This document shows, piece after piece, positions 23,801 through 35,246 of a stretch of 64,000 bases of DNA. The position numbers were made by a program, and so were the translations under genes. The stretch comes from Cymodocea nodosa. Lineage: Eukaryota; Streptophyta; Magnoliopsida; Alismatales; Cymodoceaceae. The notes beneath the pieces are model-generated. The model did no database searches. It saw nothing but the letters and a program-made list of their open reading frames with translations, and was not told the DNA's origin. Location: contig CM072338.1 in the NCBI GenBank assembly GCA_036874045.1, positions 13,910,501 to 13,974,500 of the forward strand, read 5' to 3'. Every line of letters begins with the position of its first letter. The stretch's first letter is position 1.

Positions 23801-25190
23801 AAATCGATTTAGCTCATCTTGCATAGCTAAATATCAAAATTCATCTTCTAAGGCATCTTCAATTTTCTTAGGTTCTAGTAAAGAAACAAATGAATAAGCA
23901 CCACCAATGTTGACTACTGATGACCTAGTCCTAACTCCTTGATTAGGATTGCCTATTATCTAATCAATAGGATGAGATGAAGCATAACGCCAATTTCTAT
24001 GTTGTTCCATATTTTCTATAAGTATGACATTATTTTCTTCTAAATTTTCATCATTTAAGTTTATATTTCTTATTCCGTCAGATAATCTCTCAATTTCTCT
24101 GTCAACATCATTTGATACCATTTCTGAGAGAATTTCTGAATCAAAGTATTCAGCATGTCTAACATCCAAATGAGAATTTTCATGAAATTTCACATGTAGG
24201 GTTTCCTCAATGGTTTTTGTTGATTTATTATAAACTCTATATGCCTTACTTCTAATGGAATAATCAACAAAAATACCCTCATCTGATTTGGCACTAAATT
24301 TGTCTCTTTATTCCTTAGTGTTTAAAATAAAACACTTACAGCCAAAGGGTTTTAAATAACTTATTTCGGGAACCCTGTTATACCATATCTCATAAGGAGT
24401 TTTATCTAAAATTGGTCTTAGATGTACTCAATTTATAACATAGCATGCTATATGAACTACTTTTGCCTAGAGAGATAGGGGTAACTTATTCTCATTTAAC
24501 ATGGTTCTGGACATTTCCTGAAGTGATCTGTTTTTACGTTCTACTATCCCATTTTGTGAATGAGCTCTTGGAAATAAGTACATATGATCTATGCCTAATT
24601 CTTCACAAAATGTGTCTATTTGAACATTATTAAATTCTGTACCATGATCACTCCTAAGTTTTTGAATTTTAACATTTTTCTCATTCTGAACTTTATTATA
24701 GAATATCTTAAATATTTCAAAAACATCCGTTTTATTTGCTAGAAAATAGACCCAAGTAAATCTAGAATAGTCATCAACTAGTACAAAAGCATAATGTTTA
24801 CCTCCTAGACTGGTTGTCCTAGTAGGTCCAAATAAATCCATATGCACTAGTTCTAATACTCTTTTGCTTGTTATTTTATTTAAACTTTTAAAGGATGTTT
24901 TATATAATTTACCGAGTTGACATGTGTCACACAAACTCTTTCGAGTACTTAATACTAGGTAAACCTCTAACTAGATTCTTTTTAGACAACTTTTGTAATA
25001 ATTTTAAGTTTGAGTGTCCTAGCCTTCTATGCCATAAAATAACTTCATCCGATTTTGTAATGAAGCAAGCATTGTCTTTAATAATATCAGAAGGCAAATT
25101 CAGAATACAAAACGGATCCTTTCTTATATGTAGTGAATAAAATTTCGTTTGTAGACATGTCCATAATTTTACAGGAATCTTTTTCAAAAA
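23801..25190 (-). pseudogene. Integrase and hinge of copia S2
   Basis: The pre-integrase zinc region (LWHRRLGHSNLKLLQKLSKKNLVRGLP, then CDTCQLGKLYKTSF) gives the HHCC fold. The core has the D,D,E residues in LVHMDLFGP, RSDHGTEFNN and NGIVERKNRSL (about 24850, 24640 and 24540). The C-terminal LRP..KT..EIWYN..P..SYLKPFGCKCF.LNT block follows with a stop near 24430. The hinge near 24190-23960 is acidic and ends ENMEQHRNWRYASSHPID. Integrase would join the cDNA to the genome. Lesions around 24934 and 24430-24470 disable it. Confidence 0.9.
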
Positions 25191-25430
25191 TTACTCTATA
25201 AAACTTCATTAAGACAAGAACACTCAATAAATTAAAATCTAAGTTTTCCACTAATAAGACATAATTTATAAAGCATTTCTTAGTTACTTGAACATTGCCA
25301 AACCCAAGGATATTTGTTTTGCTTTTATTTCCAAAGGTAACTTGTCTATTCTTGGTCTTTGTTATTTCTATAAGTAATCGTATATCTCTAATCATGTGGC
25401 TGGATGCTCCACTGTTCATTATCCATTTTG
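25087..25430 (-). pseudogene. Aspartic protease of copia S2, catalytic Asp replaced
   Basis: The retropepsin active-site motif reads NSGASSHM at about 25418-25395 where family members have DSGAS. It is followed by QVTFGNKSKTNILGFGNV and FNLLSVL, the standard protease landmarks. The sister copy in S3 (minus strand, about 49525) keeps the Asp (DSGVSSHM). The Asp to Asn change alone would abolish proteolysis of the polyprotein. Confidence 0.85.
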
Positions 25431-25699
25431 ATTTGTGTACCTACAAAATAGTCAAGAAGAGATTTTATCTCTTGGAACCCATTTTTGAGTGGGTCCAAGA
25501 ATTTTAGAGAGAGTCATATTAGAATAATCAATATTTTTAAACTTCAACTTATCTATTTTCTGATAATTATTCTTGCATTTATTTTTCTTATTATTATAAT
25601 TATCAGAACATTTATTTCTATGTAAACCAGAGTTGAAATTTTCATTTCTGACATTATTTGATTGCTAATCCCAATATCTAATATGTTTTAAATATGAAG

Positions 25700-27475
25700 A
25701 AAACTGATCAAAATATTAAAATTCTCAAATGACTTAGCTTGATTTTTCTAAAAATTTCTTTTGACATTCTTCCATCGTGTGCTATCATTTATAAGCTGCA
25801 TTTTATCAATTTGCACATATTTATTTCCCTTTTTAACTACCCACGGAATAGTTTTTCTCTTACTATTCTCAGTACTGGAAATAAAGACATTATTTTTAGT
25901 AGTGTCATCATGCAATATATCATTTTCAGAAGATGCATCGTGTAAACCAATACCATGTTTTTCTACATTTGATATTTTACTACTAAGTTCATTTGTTATA
26001 GTTTGACTATTATTCCATTTACTTAATATAGCCTTTTGATCGTAGACCTTAATCTTTAACATATCAATTTTTGAATTTAAATCAGTAATAGTTAGTTCTA
26101 GTTTTTCAATTTCATTGATAATTTTGTTTTTATCAGCAATTAAATTTTCACAATTAGCATGCAATTTTCTTTCTATTGTAGTAAACTTTAAAATTTCCTA
26201 TGCATGCCTTTGATTTTCTTCTTTAAATTTATTCAACGTAGAGTTCAGAAAATCAATATTATTTTCAGATTCATTTAGCATTTTCCTAGTGTTCTTTCTT
26301 TCTATTTTTACTTTCTTATATTTTCTAGCTAGTCTATTGTATTCAACAAGTAATTCATCAAAACTATCAAAGTTGGCATTTTGATTAGAGGATACCTCAC
26401 TAGATTTTGGCATGAAGCATACGTTTGCTAGTTTTTCTTCTGAATCTGATGCTGATGAGGATTCATTGTCTGATGTTGAATCCTTTGTTTCTTCACTTTG
26501 TGAAGCTGAAGAGTCATCCCATGTCACTTTAAGTGCCCTTCTCTTTCTGAATTTCTTATTCCTAAAATTCTTCTTATCTTTGTTGAGCGGACAATCAGTT
26601 TGAAAGTGACCTGGTCTGTTGCACTTGTAGCATATGCTTTTGTCTTTCATGAATGACTTCTTCTCCATATCTCCAGATGTCTTCGTTGACCTGAAGTTCC
26701 TACGTTTCTTCAACAGATTTCTAAATTTTCTGGTCAACAATAGTAAATCATCATTAGAATCACTAGTGACTTCTAAGACTTTATCAGCCTCAAAAGCTAG
26801 ATCCCTTCTAGGAATTTTTCCTTTCGGATCTAAATGTTGTACTTCATAGGCTGTCAGATTTCCTATGAGATCATCAAGAGTATATGTATTTAAATCTTTG
26901 GACTCTTCAATAGATGTTGTCTTTTCAGCCCAAATTTTAGTTAAAGATCTAAGGATCTTTATTACCAAGTCTTTTTCCTCGAATTTCTTGCCTAAAGATT
27001 TTAATGAATTTACAATCTCAAGAAAACAGGAAAACATGTCAGAGATACATTAATTTTCGTGGATTTTAAAAAGCTCATATTTATATACTAACAAATTAAT
27101 CTTAGATTCCTTAACTTGGTTAGTACCTTCGTTGGCAACTTCTAATGCATGCCATATCTCATATGTAGTTTGATATGCAGAAACTTTGTTAAATTGATCA
27201 TGAGATACAGCACAAAACAAGATGTTTAAACCTTTAGCATTCAATGTCATTCGCTCCTTTTCATCAAAAGTCCAAATATCATATGGAGTCGTAACTAGCA
27301 CTATAGGGTTGCTAATTATATGCCATTGTTTGAAATCGATTGACTGAAAGAATACTTTCATCCTATATTTCTAGTAGCCATAATTACTACCTTCGAACAT
27401 AGGAGGACGATTAGTGGTCTGTCCCTTAGTCATAACTAAGATTTCAGTATTATCTATTTTAAACAAATGATCCTG
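25700..27475 (-). pseudogene. Sirevirus-like Gag of copia S2
   Basis: The original start lies near 27473, where the ATG seen in S3 and S4 is ATA. Conserved blocks are YDIWTFDEKERMTLNAKGLNIL, YEIWHALEVANEGTNQVKESKIN, the Gag helix LEIVNSLKSLGKKFEEKDLV and LLLLTRKFRNLLKKR. A CCHC knuckle, CYKCNRPGHFQTDC, is at about 26600. A long acidic, coiled-coil-like C-terminal region (26500-25750, with LIADKNKIINEIEKLELTITDL) follows, as in Sireviruses. Stops at about 27372, 27050 and 26197 break it into three frames. Confidence 0.9.
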
Positions 27476-27552
27476 AGTAAATGATAGTAAAAACTGATTC
27501 CTAAATAGAGAAATAAAAGCTCTTAATTAAGATAAAGTGCTCTAATACTAGT

Positions 27553-28273
27553 TGTAGGATCGTCTGTATCACAAGAGGGGGGTGAATTGTGTCTTTAGTA
27601 ATTAAAATACCAACGGATAAAACAAGAGCACAAAACACTCGTAAATGAAATTCTATTCTTTATTTAAAGACGAAATTTACAATATCTTTTCAGCTCAATT
27701 CCCTTCTTGATCGTCTCCACTTGTAAATTCACCGAAACTTTATTTTCCTGGAGTCTTGTAGAATATCTTCTAAGTCTTCGATTTAGTCGAGCACTTATCC
27801 TTTAAGTCGTATAAAAACTAAAATACTTATATGTAACTCTACGAGTTTTTGCACCTATAAAACACGTGACTAAACATAGAAAACTTATTTGTTCCTTAGT
27901 CATTTTATAAAACTCGAAGACTTATCTATCCATGCGTGTAAAAATTCGAATAGTTATCTAACTATTCGATTTTCATTACCGAACGCACATCGAAAACATG
28001 TGACAACTTAAAACATTAAAAACACACTTGTAGATAACTTAACTATACGAGTTTTTTAACTTAAACTATTCGACAAAAATGAAACGTTAACTATCCAAAA
28101 GTTTAACTATCAAAAATCTAACTCTTCGGAAATCTTTAACTTATCCGACATAAAAATGAAACTTTCCGATAATCTGTTAACTATTATACTTAGAGAATAT
28201 ACTTAAAGAATATTATTTAGACTTATTTAAAAACTTTAATAAAGTATATATCATCAAAACAAAATTCCTAACA
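27553..28273 (-). repeat. 5' LTR of copia S2, internally deleted (721 bp)
   Basis: It has both termini (TGTTAGGAATTTTG at 28273 and CCTACA at 27553) but about 480 bp shorter than the 1207-1247 bp S-LTRs elsewhere. The gap falls after the plus-strand word ttcccttcttga at about 27700, removing the segment that in other copies contains the gatatacaattcaaatag block and following 400 bp. The rest, including the clustered aactatcc words near 28090, is kept. Confidence 0.88.
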
Positions 28274-28444
28274 AACTTAAAAAAAATAAGTAAAATCAAT
28301 AACATACTACAATAATTTTATCGTAAATACCTAGTATCTTATGCAATAGTTTAGATATTACTTAGATATCTATGATAAGTATTTAATATCTATGAGGTAA
28401 ACAACATCATCAACAATATTTATCTTTTGTGGAGTCTAAGCATT

Positions 28445-29314
28445 TTACACATCACATAGTCTACAAATACCTAAATTTGATCTTATATTGCAGAATGTAG
28501 TTTCATCTAGAGGTTTTGTAAATATATCACCTAATTGATTTTTACTAAACACAAATCCTAATTTAATTTTACCTTTAATTACATTATCTCTTAGAAAATA
28601 ATGTCTAACTTCTATATGCTTTGCACTAGAATTTAATACAGGATTTTTGGAAAGATTTATTACAGAATTACTATCACAATAAATCTTAGTTGTATCATAA
28701 GATAATTCAAAATCTTCTAAAGTTTGCCTTATCCATAGAATTTGAGTATAACGCAATGCAGCAACAACATATTCAGCTTCAATGGTAGAAATTACTACAT
28801 AGTTTTACTTTTTACTAAATAATGACACCAAATTATTTCCCAATAATTGACATGTGCCACTAGTACTCTTTCTATCAGATTTAGATCCTATGTAATTAGC
28901 ATTAGCATATCCTATAAGATCTATTGAACTATCCTCAGAATAATACAGTTCAAAATTTTTAGTTCCTTGTATATATCTAAATATTCTTTTAACAACAATT
29001 GAGTGTGATTCTTTAGGATTAGATTGAAATCTAGCACAAGCACATACAGCAAACATAATATTAGGTCTACTAGTTGTCAAATAAAGTAAAGAACCATTCA
29101 TACTTCTGTATTTTCTTTGATCTATTGATTTTCCTATGTCATCAATATCTAGCTTTAAAGAAGTACTCATAGGAGTTCCTCGAATCTTTGTATCATTAAA
29201 ATTAAATTTCTTAAGCATTTCAATTACATATTTTTCCTTATTTAAAAATATACCTTTATCCATTTGCTTAATTTGAAGTCCTAGAAAATATGAAAGTTCA
29301 CCTATCATACTCAT
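28445..29314 (-). pseudogene. RNase H and reverse transcriptase C-terminus of copia E
   Basis: The frame 29314-28805 carries GELSYFLGLQIKQMDKGIFLNKEKYVIEML, YRSMNGSLLYLTTSRPNIMFAVC and VKRIFRYIQGT, then the RNase H start YANANYIGSKSDRKSTSGTCQLLG, where an expected Asp (YADAD) is Asn. A stop follows LVSLFSKK; the remainder 28756-28445 reads LWIRQTLEDFEL, IYCDSNSVINLSKNPV, SAKHIEVRHYFLRDNV and NQLGDIFTKPL, the standard copia C-terminus, ending with stop at 28445. Confidence 0.9.
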
Positions 29315-29320
29315 TTCAAA

Positions 29321-30085
29321 CTAACTAGTCATCTCTTTAGAAAATATTTTTATCAGTTTATCAAAAGTTGCTCCAAAGATTATATCATCCACATATATTT
29401 GAACAACAATTTGATCTTTATTATCTTTCTTGAAAAAAAGAGTATGGTCTATTTTTTCCATGATATATCCTTGTTCTATTAGAAAAGTAGATAATCTTTC
29501 ATACCACGATCTAGGTGCTTGCTTCAAACCATATAAGGCTTTCTTTAATTTATACACATAGTTAGGATATTTAATATCTTCAAATCTAAGTAGTTGTTTC
29601 ACATAAACTTCTTCATTAATTAAATCATTTAGAAATGCACTCTTTATATCCATTTGATAAATTTTAAAATCCATATAGCAAGCATAGGCTAATAATATTC
29701 TAATACTTTCAAACCTAGTCACAAGAGCAAATGTTTCATCATAATTGAGTCTTTCTTTCTATGTATACCATTGTGCAACTAATCTAGCTTTGCTTCTTAT
29801 AACTTGAGCAGTCTCATTAGTTTTGTTTCTAAAGATTCACTTTGTATTTATTATGAACTGATTTTCTAGTGGAGAGACTAATTCTTAAACATCATTTCTG
29901 ATGAATTGATTTAGTTCATCTTGCATTGCCACTATCCAATTTTCATAAGATAATGCTTCTTTTATATTCTTTGGTTCCACTATAGAAACAAATATATACA
30001 TACTATTTAAATTTACTGAAACTTTGGTTTTAACTCCCTCATTAATATTACCAATGACTTGAGTGATAGGATGTGATGAAGAATA
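29321..30085 (-). pseudogene. Reverse transcriptase of copia E
   Basis: It shows [72 protein letters not shown] and the catalytic YVDDIIFGATFDK at about 29380, typical of Sireviruses. Upstream (29722-30085) the first fingers segment is readable but broken by stops, for example where KARLVAQ should stand near 29780. A stop at about 29320 separates it from the following thumb/connection segment. Confidence 0.9.
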
Positions 30086-30088
30086 ACG

Positions 30089-31025
30089 CTAATTTCTATG
30101 ATTCTCCTCAATATTCTCACCTACATTTGAAGATACATCATTTTGATCATTAGTTTGTTCATTTAAGTTCATATTTTTAATTTTCTCAGATAAATCTTCA
30201 ATCTCTCTATTGATCTCTAATTCTTTTGGAAAATTGATCATATCATCATTAGCAACTTTAAATTGAGATTCTCTACAAGAATTTTCATTGAAGCTTACAT
30301 GAAGGATTTCATCAATGGTTCTAGAAGTCTTATTATACACTCTATAAACTTTACTTCTAGTAGAGTAACCTATAAAATTCCTTCATCCGCTTTGGCTTGA
30401 AATTTATCCCTTTTATCCTTAGTGTTAAGGATAAAACAGTTACAGCCAAATGGTTTCATATAGGAAATTTTTGGAATCCTATCAAACAAAATTTCAAAAT
30501 GAGTTTTATTAACAAGAGGTCTTAGGTGACTTCTGTTAATAATATAATAAGCTGTATTCACTACTTCAGCCCAAAGATTTTGAGGTAAATTATGTTTATT
30601 TAACATAGTTCTAGTCATTTCCTAAAGTGATCGATTATTTCTCTCAACAATACCATTTTGAGAAGGTGCTCTTGGAAAAGAATATTTGTGATCAATGTCA
30701 TGTTCTTTACAGTAATTATCCATTTGATCATTTTCAAATTCAATACCATAATCACTCTTAAGTTTTTGAACAGGGACACTATGTTCATTTTGAACAAGAA
30801 TGCAATACATTTTAAATGTTTCAAAAACTTCTATCTTAGTTGCTAGAAAATATACCCAAGTGTATCTAGAGAAGTCATCTACCACCAAGACTATTTACCA
30901 CCTAGACTCATGATTCTTATTGATCCAAATAAATCCATATGTATAAGTTCTAAGACTCTCTTGCTTGATATATCAGTTTTGGATTTAAAAGAGTTTTTAT
31001 AAAGTTTGCCTAACTCACATGCATC
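30089..31025 (-). pseudogene. Integrase and hinge of copia E
   Basis: Minus-strand blocks: DLFGSIRI near 30920 (first catalytic Asp), VVDDFSRYTWVYFLA, KLKSDYGIEFEND (second Asp, with a Tyr where His is usual), FPRAPSQNGIVERNNRSL (Glu, about 30640), then MTRTMLNKHNLPQNLWAEVVNTAYYIINR and KPFGCNCFILNTKDKRDKF. The hinge 30340-30089 is acidic (NREIEDLSEKIKNMNL) and ends EENHRN. A stop between 30618 and 30622 splits core from C-terminus. Confidence 0.88.
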
Positions 31026-31560
31026 TCACAAGAAATCCTTTAAGTATTTAATATTAGGTAAACCTTTCACTAAATTTTTTCTAGAGAATTTATGCAACAT
31101 TTTCATATTTATATGCCTTATCCTTCTATGCCAAAGATATGCATCACTAGATTCAACTAGCAAACATGAATTTAAATTAACTACATCAGAAGGTACAAAT
31201 AAAATATACACAGAACCTTTTCTTTTAGTAATAAACTTAAGTTCATTTGTAATTTTATCAATAATTTTGCATACATTATCTTCAAACAATACATAATATT
31301 TATTATCAATTAGTTTTATAACACTCAGCAAATCAAATCTTAGGTTTTCTACATACAGTACATTTGAAATAACATAAATAGGAGTTATTTGAATATTGCC
31401 CATATCTATGATTTTATCCTTGCTTTTGTTTCCAAATATTACACTTACTTTCTTGGTATTTGTAAAATTTTTCGATAGGCTTTTCTATCCAATCATGTAA
31501 CTTGATGCTCCACTATCCAAAATCCATTTTGATGTTGTTTCCTACTAAGACTCATCTGCC
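31026..31560 (-). pseudogene. Protease and pre-integrase region of copia E
   Basis: The pre-integrase segment is clear: YLWHRRIRHINMKMLHKFSRKNLVKGLPNIKYLKDF (31180-31026), and before it SNVLYVENLRFDLLSVIKL, the region after the protease core. The protease active site near 31520 reads WI.DSGASSYM with the catalytic Asp kept. Frameshifts at about 31405-31490 separate the two. The Cys pair of the zinc motif lies at the broken edge near 31020, where one Cys codon region is degraded. Confidence 0.75.
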
Positions 31561-32640
31561 ATAAAGCACACATGAGCAACATCTTCTAACCTTTGTTCTT
31601 TTTTTGAATGTGAAGATTTTGATGATAATTCCTCATATTCAAACTCTTCTAATGTGTCATCCCAAGTGACCTTCAAAGCCTTTTTCTTGTAAAACTTTTT
31701 CTAAGTTTTCTGAGCCGTCTTCTTTTGATTTGTCCTACTTTGCTTTTCATTTTTCCTCATAGGACAATCTAGAGAAAGATGTCTAGGTTTCCTACAGTTG
31801 TAACATACATACTTTCTAGATGAAGAATTCTTTTCATTTATTGACTTTGACGTTGAGGGCTTGTCATTTCTATTCCTTTGTTGTTTCCTAGCTTTCCATA
31901 CTTTCTTGAATTTCTTAGTCAGCGAAATCATGTCCTCGTCAGAATCAGTTGATACTTTAAAATCTAAATTAATTTCGAAGGCTATTTCTTTCTTTATTTT
32001 TAATTTGTTGTGACTCAGTGAATCATTTAATTGAACTTCATAAGTAATTAAATTTCTTATAAGTTCATTTATAATATAAACATTTAAGTCTTGTGATTTC
32101 TAAATTGATGTCACTTTCTAAGACCATTTAGAACTTAGGAATCTGAGAATTTTTCTCACCAAATCCTTCTGTTCAAAATTTTTTCCTAAGCATTTTAAAG
32201 AGTTTATGATATCTAGGAATCTGAAAAACATCTCAGAAATACTTTCGTCATCATGCATCTTAAAGAGTTCATACTTATGAATTAATATATTAATCTTGGT
32301 CTCTTTAACTTGAGAAGTGCATTCATATGAAACTTCTAATGCATCCCACACCTCATAAGCAGATTTATATGCCGACACTTTACTGAACTATTGATAACTC
32401 AATGTACAAAATAAGATATTTAAGCCTTTAGCATTAAGAGTTTCCTTTTCTTTTTCAGTAATTGTCCAAGTATTATAAGGAGTAGTTAACAGAGTATATG
32501 GTTTAGAAATCATGAACCACAACTTGTGATTTATACTTTGAAGAAAGATTGTCATCCTATATTTCCAATATTCAAAATGTATTCCATTAAATAAAGGAGG
32601 ACGGTTAAGATTTTAGCCTTCATATAAAGAAAAATTACCA
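31561..32640 (-). pseudogene. Gag of copia E
   Basis: Blocks in order on the minus strand: YEVWDALEVSYECTSQVKETKINILIHKYELFKMHDDESISEMFFRFLDIINSLKCLGKNFEQKDLVRKILRFL (32378-32118), then a degenerate middle, then KKFKKVWKARKQQRN and a CCHC knuckle CYNCRKPRHLSLDC (about 31800), in which the usual Gly before His is Arg. A short acidic tail follows. The long coiled-coil extension seen in S2 is absent, so the C-terminal part of Gag may have been deleted. Several stops. Confidence 0.85.
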
Positions 32641-32824
32641 TCTTACCTTAGATTTTTCAACTTATTTGATTTTAAATAGTTTAAAACTTTAAAAATAACT
32701 TGAGCCTAAAATCAACAAAGTTAAACATATGCTTAGATATTAATTTCTGTTAAAAAAAAAGGAAGATAGAATAAGCTCTGATATTAATTAAGTTGGTATC
32801 GACTTTATATCAAAGATTATTAAC

Positions 32825-32840
32825 TAGCTTTGATACCACT
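32825..32840 (-). other. Primer-binding site of copia E
   Basis: On the minus strand GTGGTATCAAAGC follows the LTR end CCTACA by one or two bases and matches the tRNA-iMet 3' complement TGGTATCAGAGC with one mismatch. Confidence 0.8.
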
Positions 32841-34483
32841 TGTAGGATCGAATGGCTACACAAGAGGGGTGAATTGTGTTTTTCAACATATTTAAATATA
32901 ATTGAAACTTCAAAATTAAAAAAAATGCGAGACACTGTTTTAATCAAATCATTTTATTCAAGGTTTCAATTACAATATATAATTCAATTCTCCTCAGAAA
33001 TTGTAGATGCAATTATATTCTGATATCATATTTCATCTAATCAATTTCATAACTACAAATAGAGAAAACTAATTTATGGAATTTAAAACATTTCTCCCTG
33101 TTTGAGATTTTTCTTCTTCTTCTTCTGCAATTCCTTAGTGACAAATATATAACTTTCTCTACTTCACCGAATTTGCTTTCTTCTGATTCTTCAAATCTTC
33201 AGTGACATAAATCTAACTTTCTCTACTTCACTAAATTTTCTTCTATCTGAGAGTTTTTCCCTAGAGAGATGTTTTTAATCCCTAAATAAAAAATTTGTTT
33301 GGTGTGTAGAGATAATTGATCAACAAGAATTCTATACCTTTTATACTATATATTCATTTCAGGCATATCCTCCACGTTTAATCACTATCAATTTTTCATT
33401 CTTCACGTCTTCTCTTTTTCCTTCATCGAAATACACATGTTCTGACCCACGTTTTTCTTTCGAATTTTCTTTAATCATCAATCCTAGATCTTTGAAAAAT
33501 TTCCTGCAAAATAAATTTTCTCGTTTAAAATTTTTCATCAAGTGTAATAACAAATCGATGTGTTAATGTTAAGTAAATGAGTAAAACAAGTAGATTTATA
33601 ACTTAACGTATCTAACTCAACGAGTGCATCATGTGCCAAATTACGTGACAAGTAATGTAGCTAACTCAACGAACCAAGTACGTGGTGTTATGCTAACTTA
33701 ATGAACCAGCTTTGTGGTGTTATAGTTAACTCAACGAACTAGCTTAACCTTTTTTTCGAAAGGTTAAATGCTAACTCATCGAAAACAGTTTAAGTATCGG
33801 ATAGTTAAGTTTTCTAAGTATACGAAAATCTGATAACTCAACGATTCAGTACTAAACAAATATTTTTAGAATAAGTTATTTACCACGTGCAATAATAATA
33901 ACTTTAAGTTTATAACGCTAACCTGACGCGTTGACTTAGTGTTTAATATAGCAACTCAATATGTTTAATTATGTTAACTTAACGAGTTAAACATGTGCAA
34001 CTCATGTAATACAATATAACATTCGTAAACTTTAATTTCATTATGTGCACAATACTAGCTTAACGAGTTCCTCTCTTCATTTTAACATTTTGTTCACTTA
34101 ACTTAACGAGTTCTCATATAACCTATTTTAACCTTTAAGCTTATAACTTAACGAGTTCTCATGTGACCTATGTTAACTTTTAAGTCTATAACTCAATAAG
34201 TTATCTAAACGTACACTGTACATGATACAAAAATATAATTTTAAAATATATATGTTTACAATAAAAATACACCTTAACTTAATATTTAATTAAATGAAAA
34301 GTTAGTATAACTTAATGACTAATTATTTAACTTAGTATAATTTTAGATCTATTACAGATAAGTATTTATATCAGTAAACTTTTTCTGTATTAATTAATGT
34401 TTTTAATTTACTTTCACAAATAATAGTAATTTAGTAAATATGATTACATTCATTTAGCATACATCATCAAAACAAAATATTCA
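32841..34483 (-). repeat. 5' LTR of copia E (about 1.64 kb)
   Basis: It ends CCTACA at 32841 next to the primer site. The minus-strand start is near 34483 (TGAATATTTTGTTTTGATGATG, boundary less certain). The end proximal to Gag shares the tacacaagaggggtgaattgtg block with S-LTRs. The 33590-34200 part is full of aactcaacgag/aacttaacgagtt words. One block of about 170 bp (about 33850-34010) matches L-LTR E at 60765-60925 in reverse, although the two elements are otherwise unrelated. Confidence 0.8.
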
Positions 34484-35211
34484 AAATACTTATATTTTTT
34501 TATATCTAAGTTGTTTAAAATTTTCCTTATTTTAGATATCTGTAAATTTTTTATATCTAAAATAATTTGATTTTGACATCTTAAATTAGTTTGATTTTTT
34601 TTGTTTAGAAAAATTTTACCTCAATTTGACCGAAGAAGGCCAATGTCAGTCGTTTCCTTATTATTATTATTATTATTATATTATCATGTTTTTTTTTTGT
34701 TTTGCAAAAGTGATTGACCGATCTGATAGGTAATATCATTTTATCTTCTTCTTCTTTTTTCGTTTGGAAAAAGAAACCCCTCTGTCATACCTCCGCTGAA
34801 GTCTACGTATATATTTGTTTAAACGAAGCTTTCGATCCAACACTTCAATTCGACTAAAGCCCATTCTTTTTTAAAAAAGACTTTAGTTGGATCTAAGATT
34901 GACTTCAATTTAAGTTTATATATATATATTTATTTAACTTAAAATATTTTAACCTTCATTTTAAACTTCTCAAAATTTTAGTCATTTGATTTTATTTTTT
35001 TAGACACGTATGTATTGTATCTAAAATATTTGATTTCTTAGACGTTTACATTTTATATCTAAGATATTTGATTTATTTTAGATACCTATATTTTACATTC
35101 AAAATATTTTGATTTATTAGATCTTTATATTTTTATATCTAAGATTATTTTATTTTAGATACTTATGTTTTGTATCTAAAACATTTTGATTTTTAATTCC
35201 TTAAATATCTA

Positions 35212-35246
<35 letters not shown>

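Larger units (their letters stand above)
23141..28273 (-). mobile_element. S-family Sirevirus-like copia S2, 3'-truncated
   Basis: Minus-strand order is complete from the 5' end: LTR 27553-28273, primer site 27538-27552 (gctctaatactagt on the plus strand, complementary to tRNA-iMet), Gag, protease, integrase, reverse transcriptase. It breaks off at about 23150 after the catalytic YVDDIIFGAT and GLQIKQL segment, without RNase H or 3' LTR, against the AT array. Its LTR start (28273) abuts the 3' end of copia E. All domains carry lesions. Confidence 0.9.
28274..34483 (-). mobile_element. Sirevirus-like copia E, lacking its 3' LTR
   Basis: Minus-strand order is 5' LTR (32841-34483), primer site (32825-32840), Gag, protease, integrase, reverse transcriptase, RNase H, then about 165 bp of AT-rich 3' sequence before the S2 LTR starts at 28273. 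No 3' LTR of its own type is present. It is related to S2 in domain order and motifs but its LTR is different. Multiple stops and small indels disable every domain. Confidence 0.88.
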
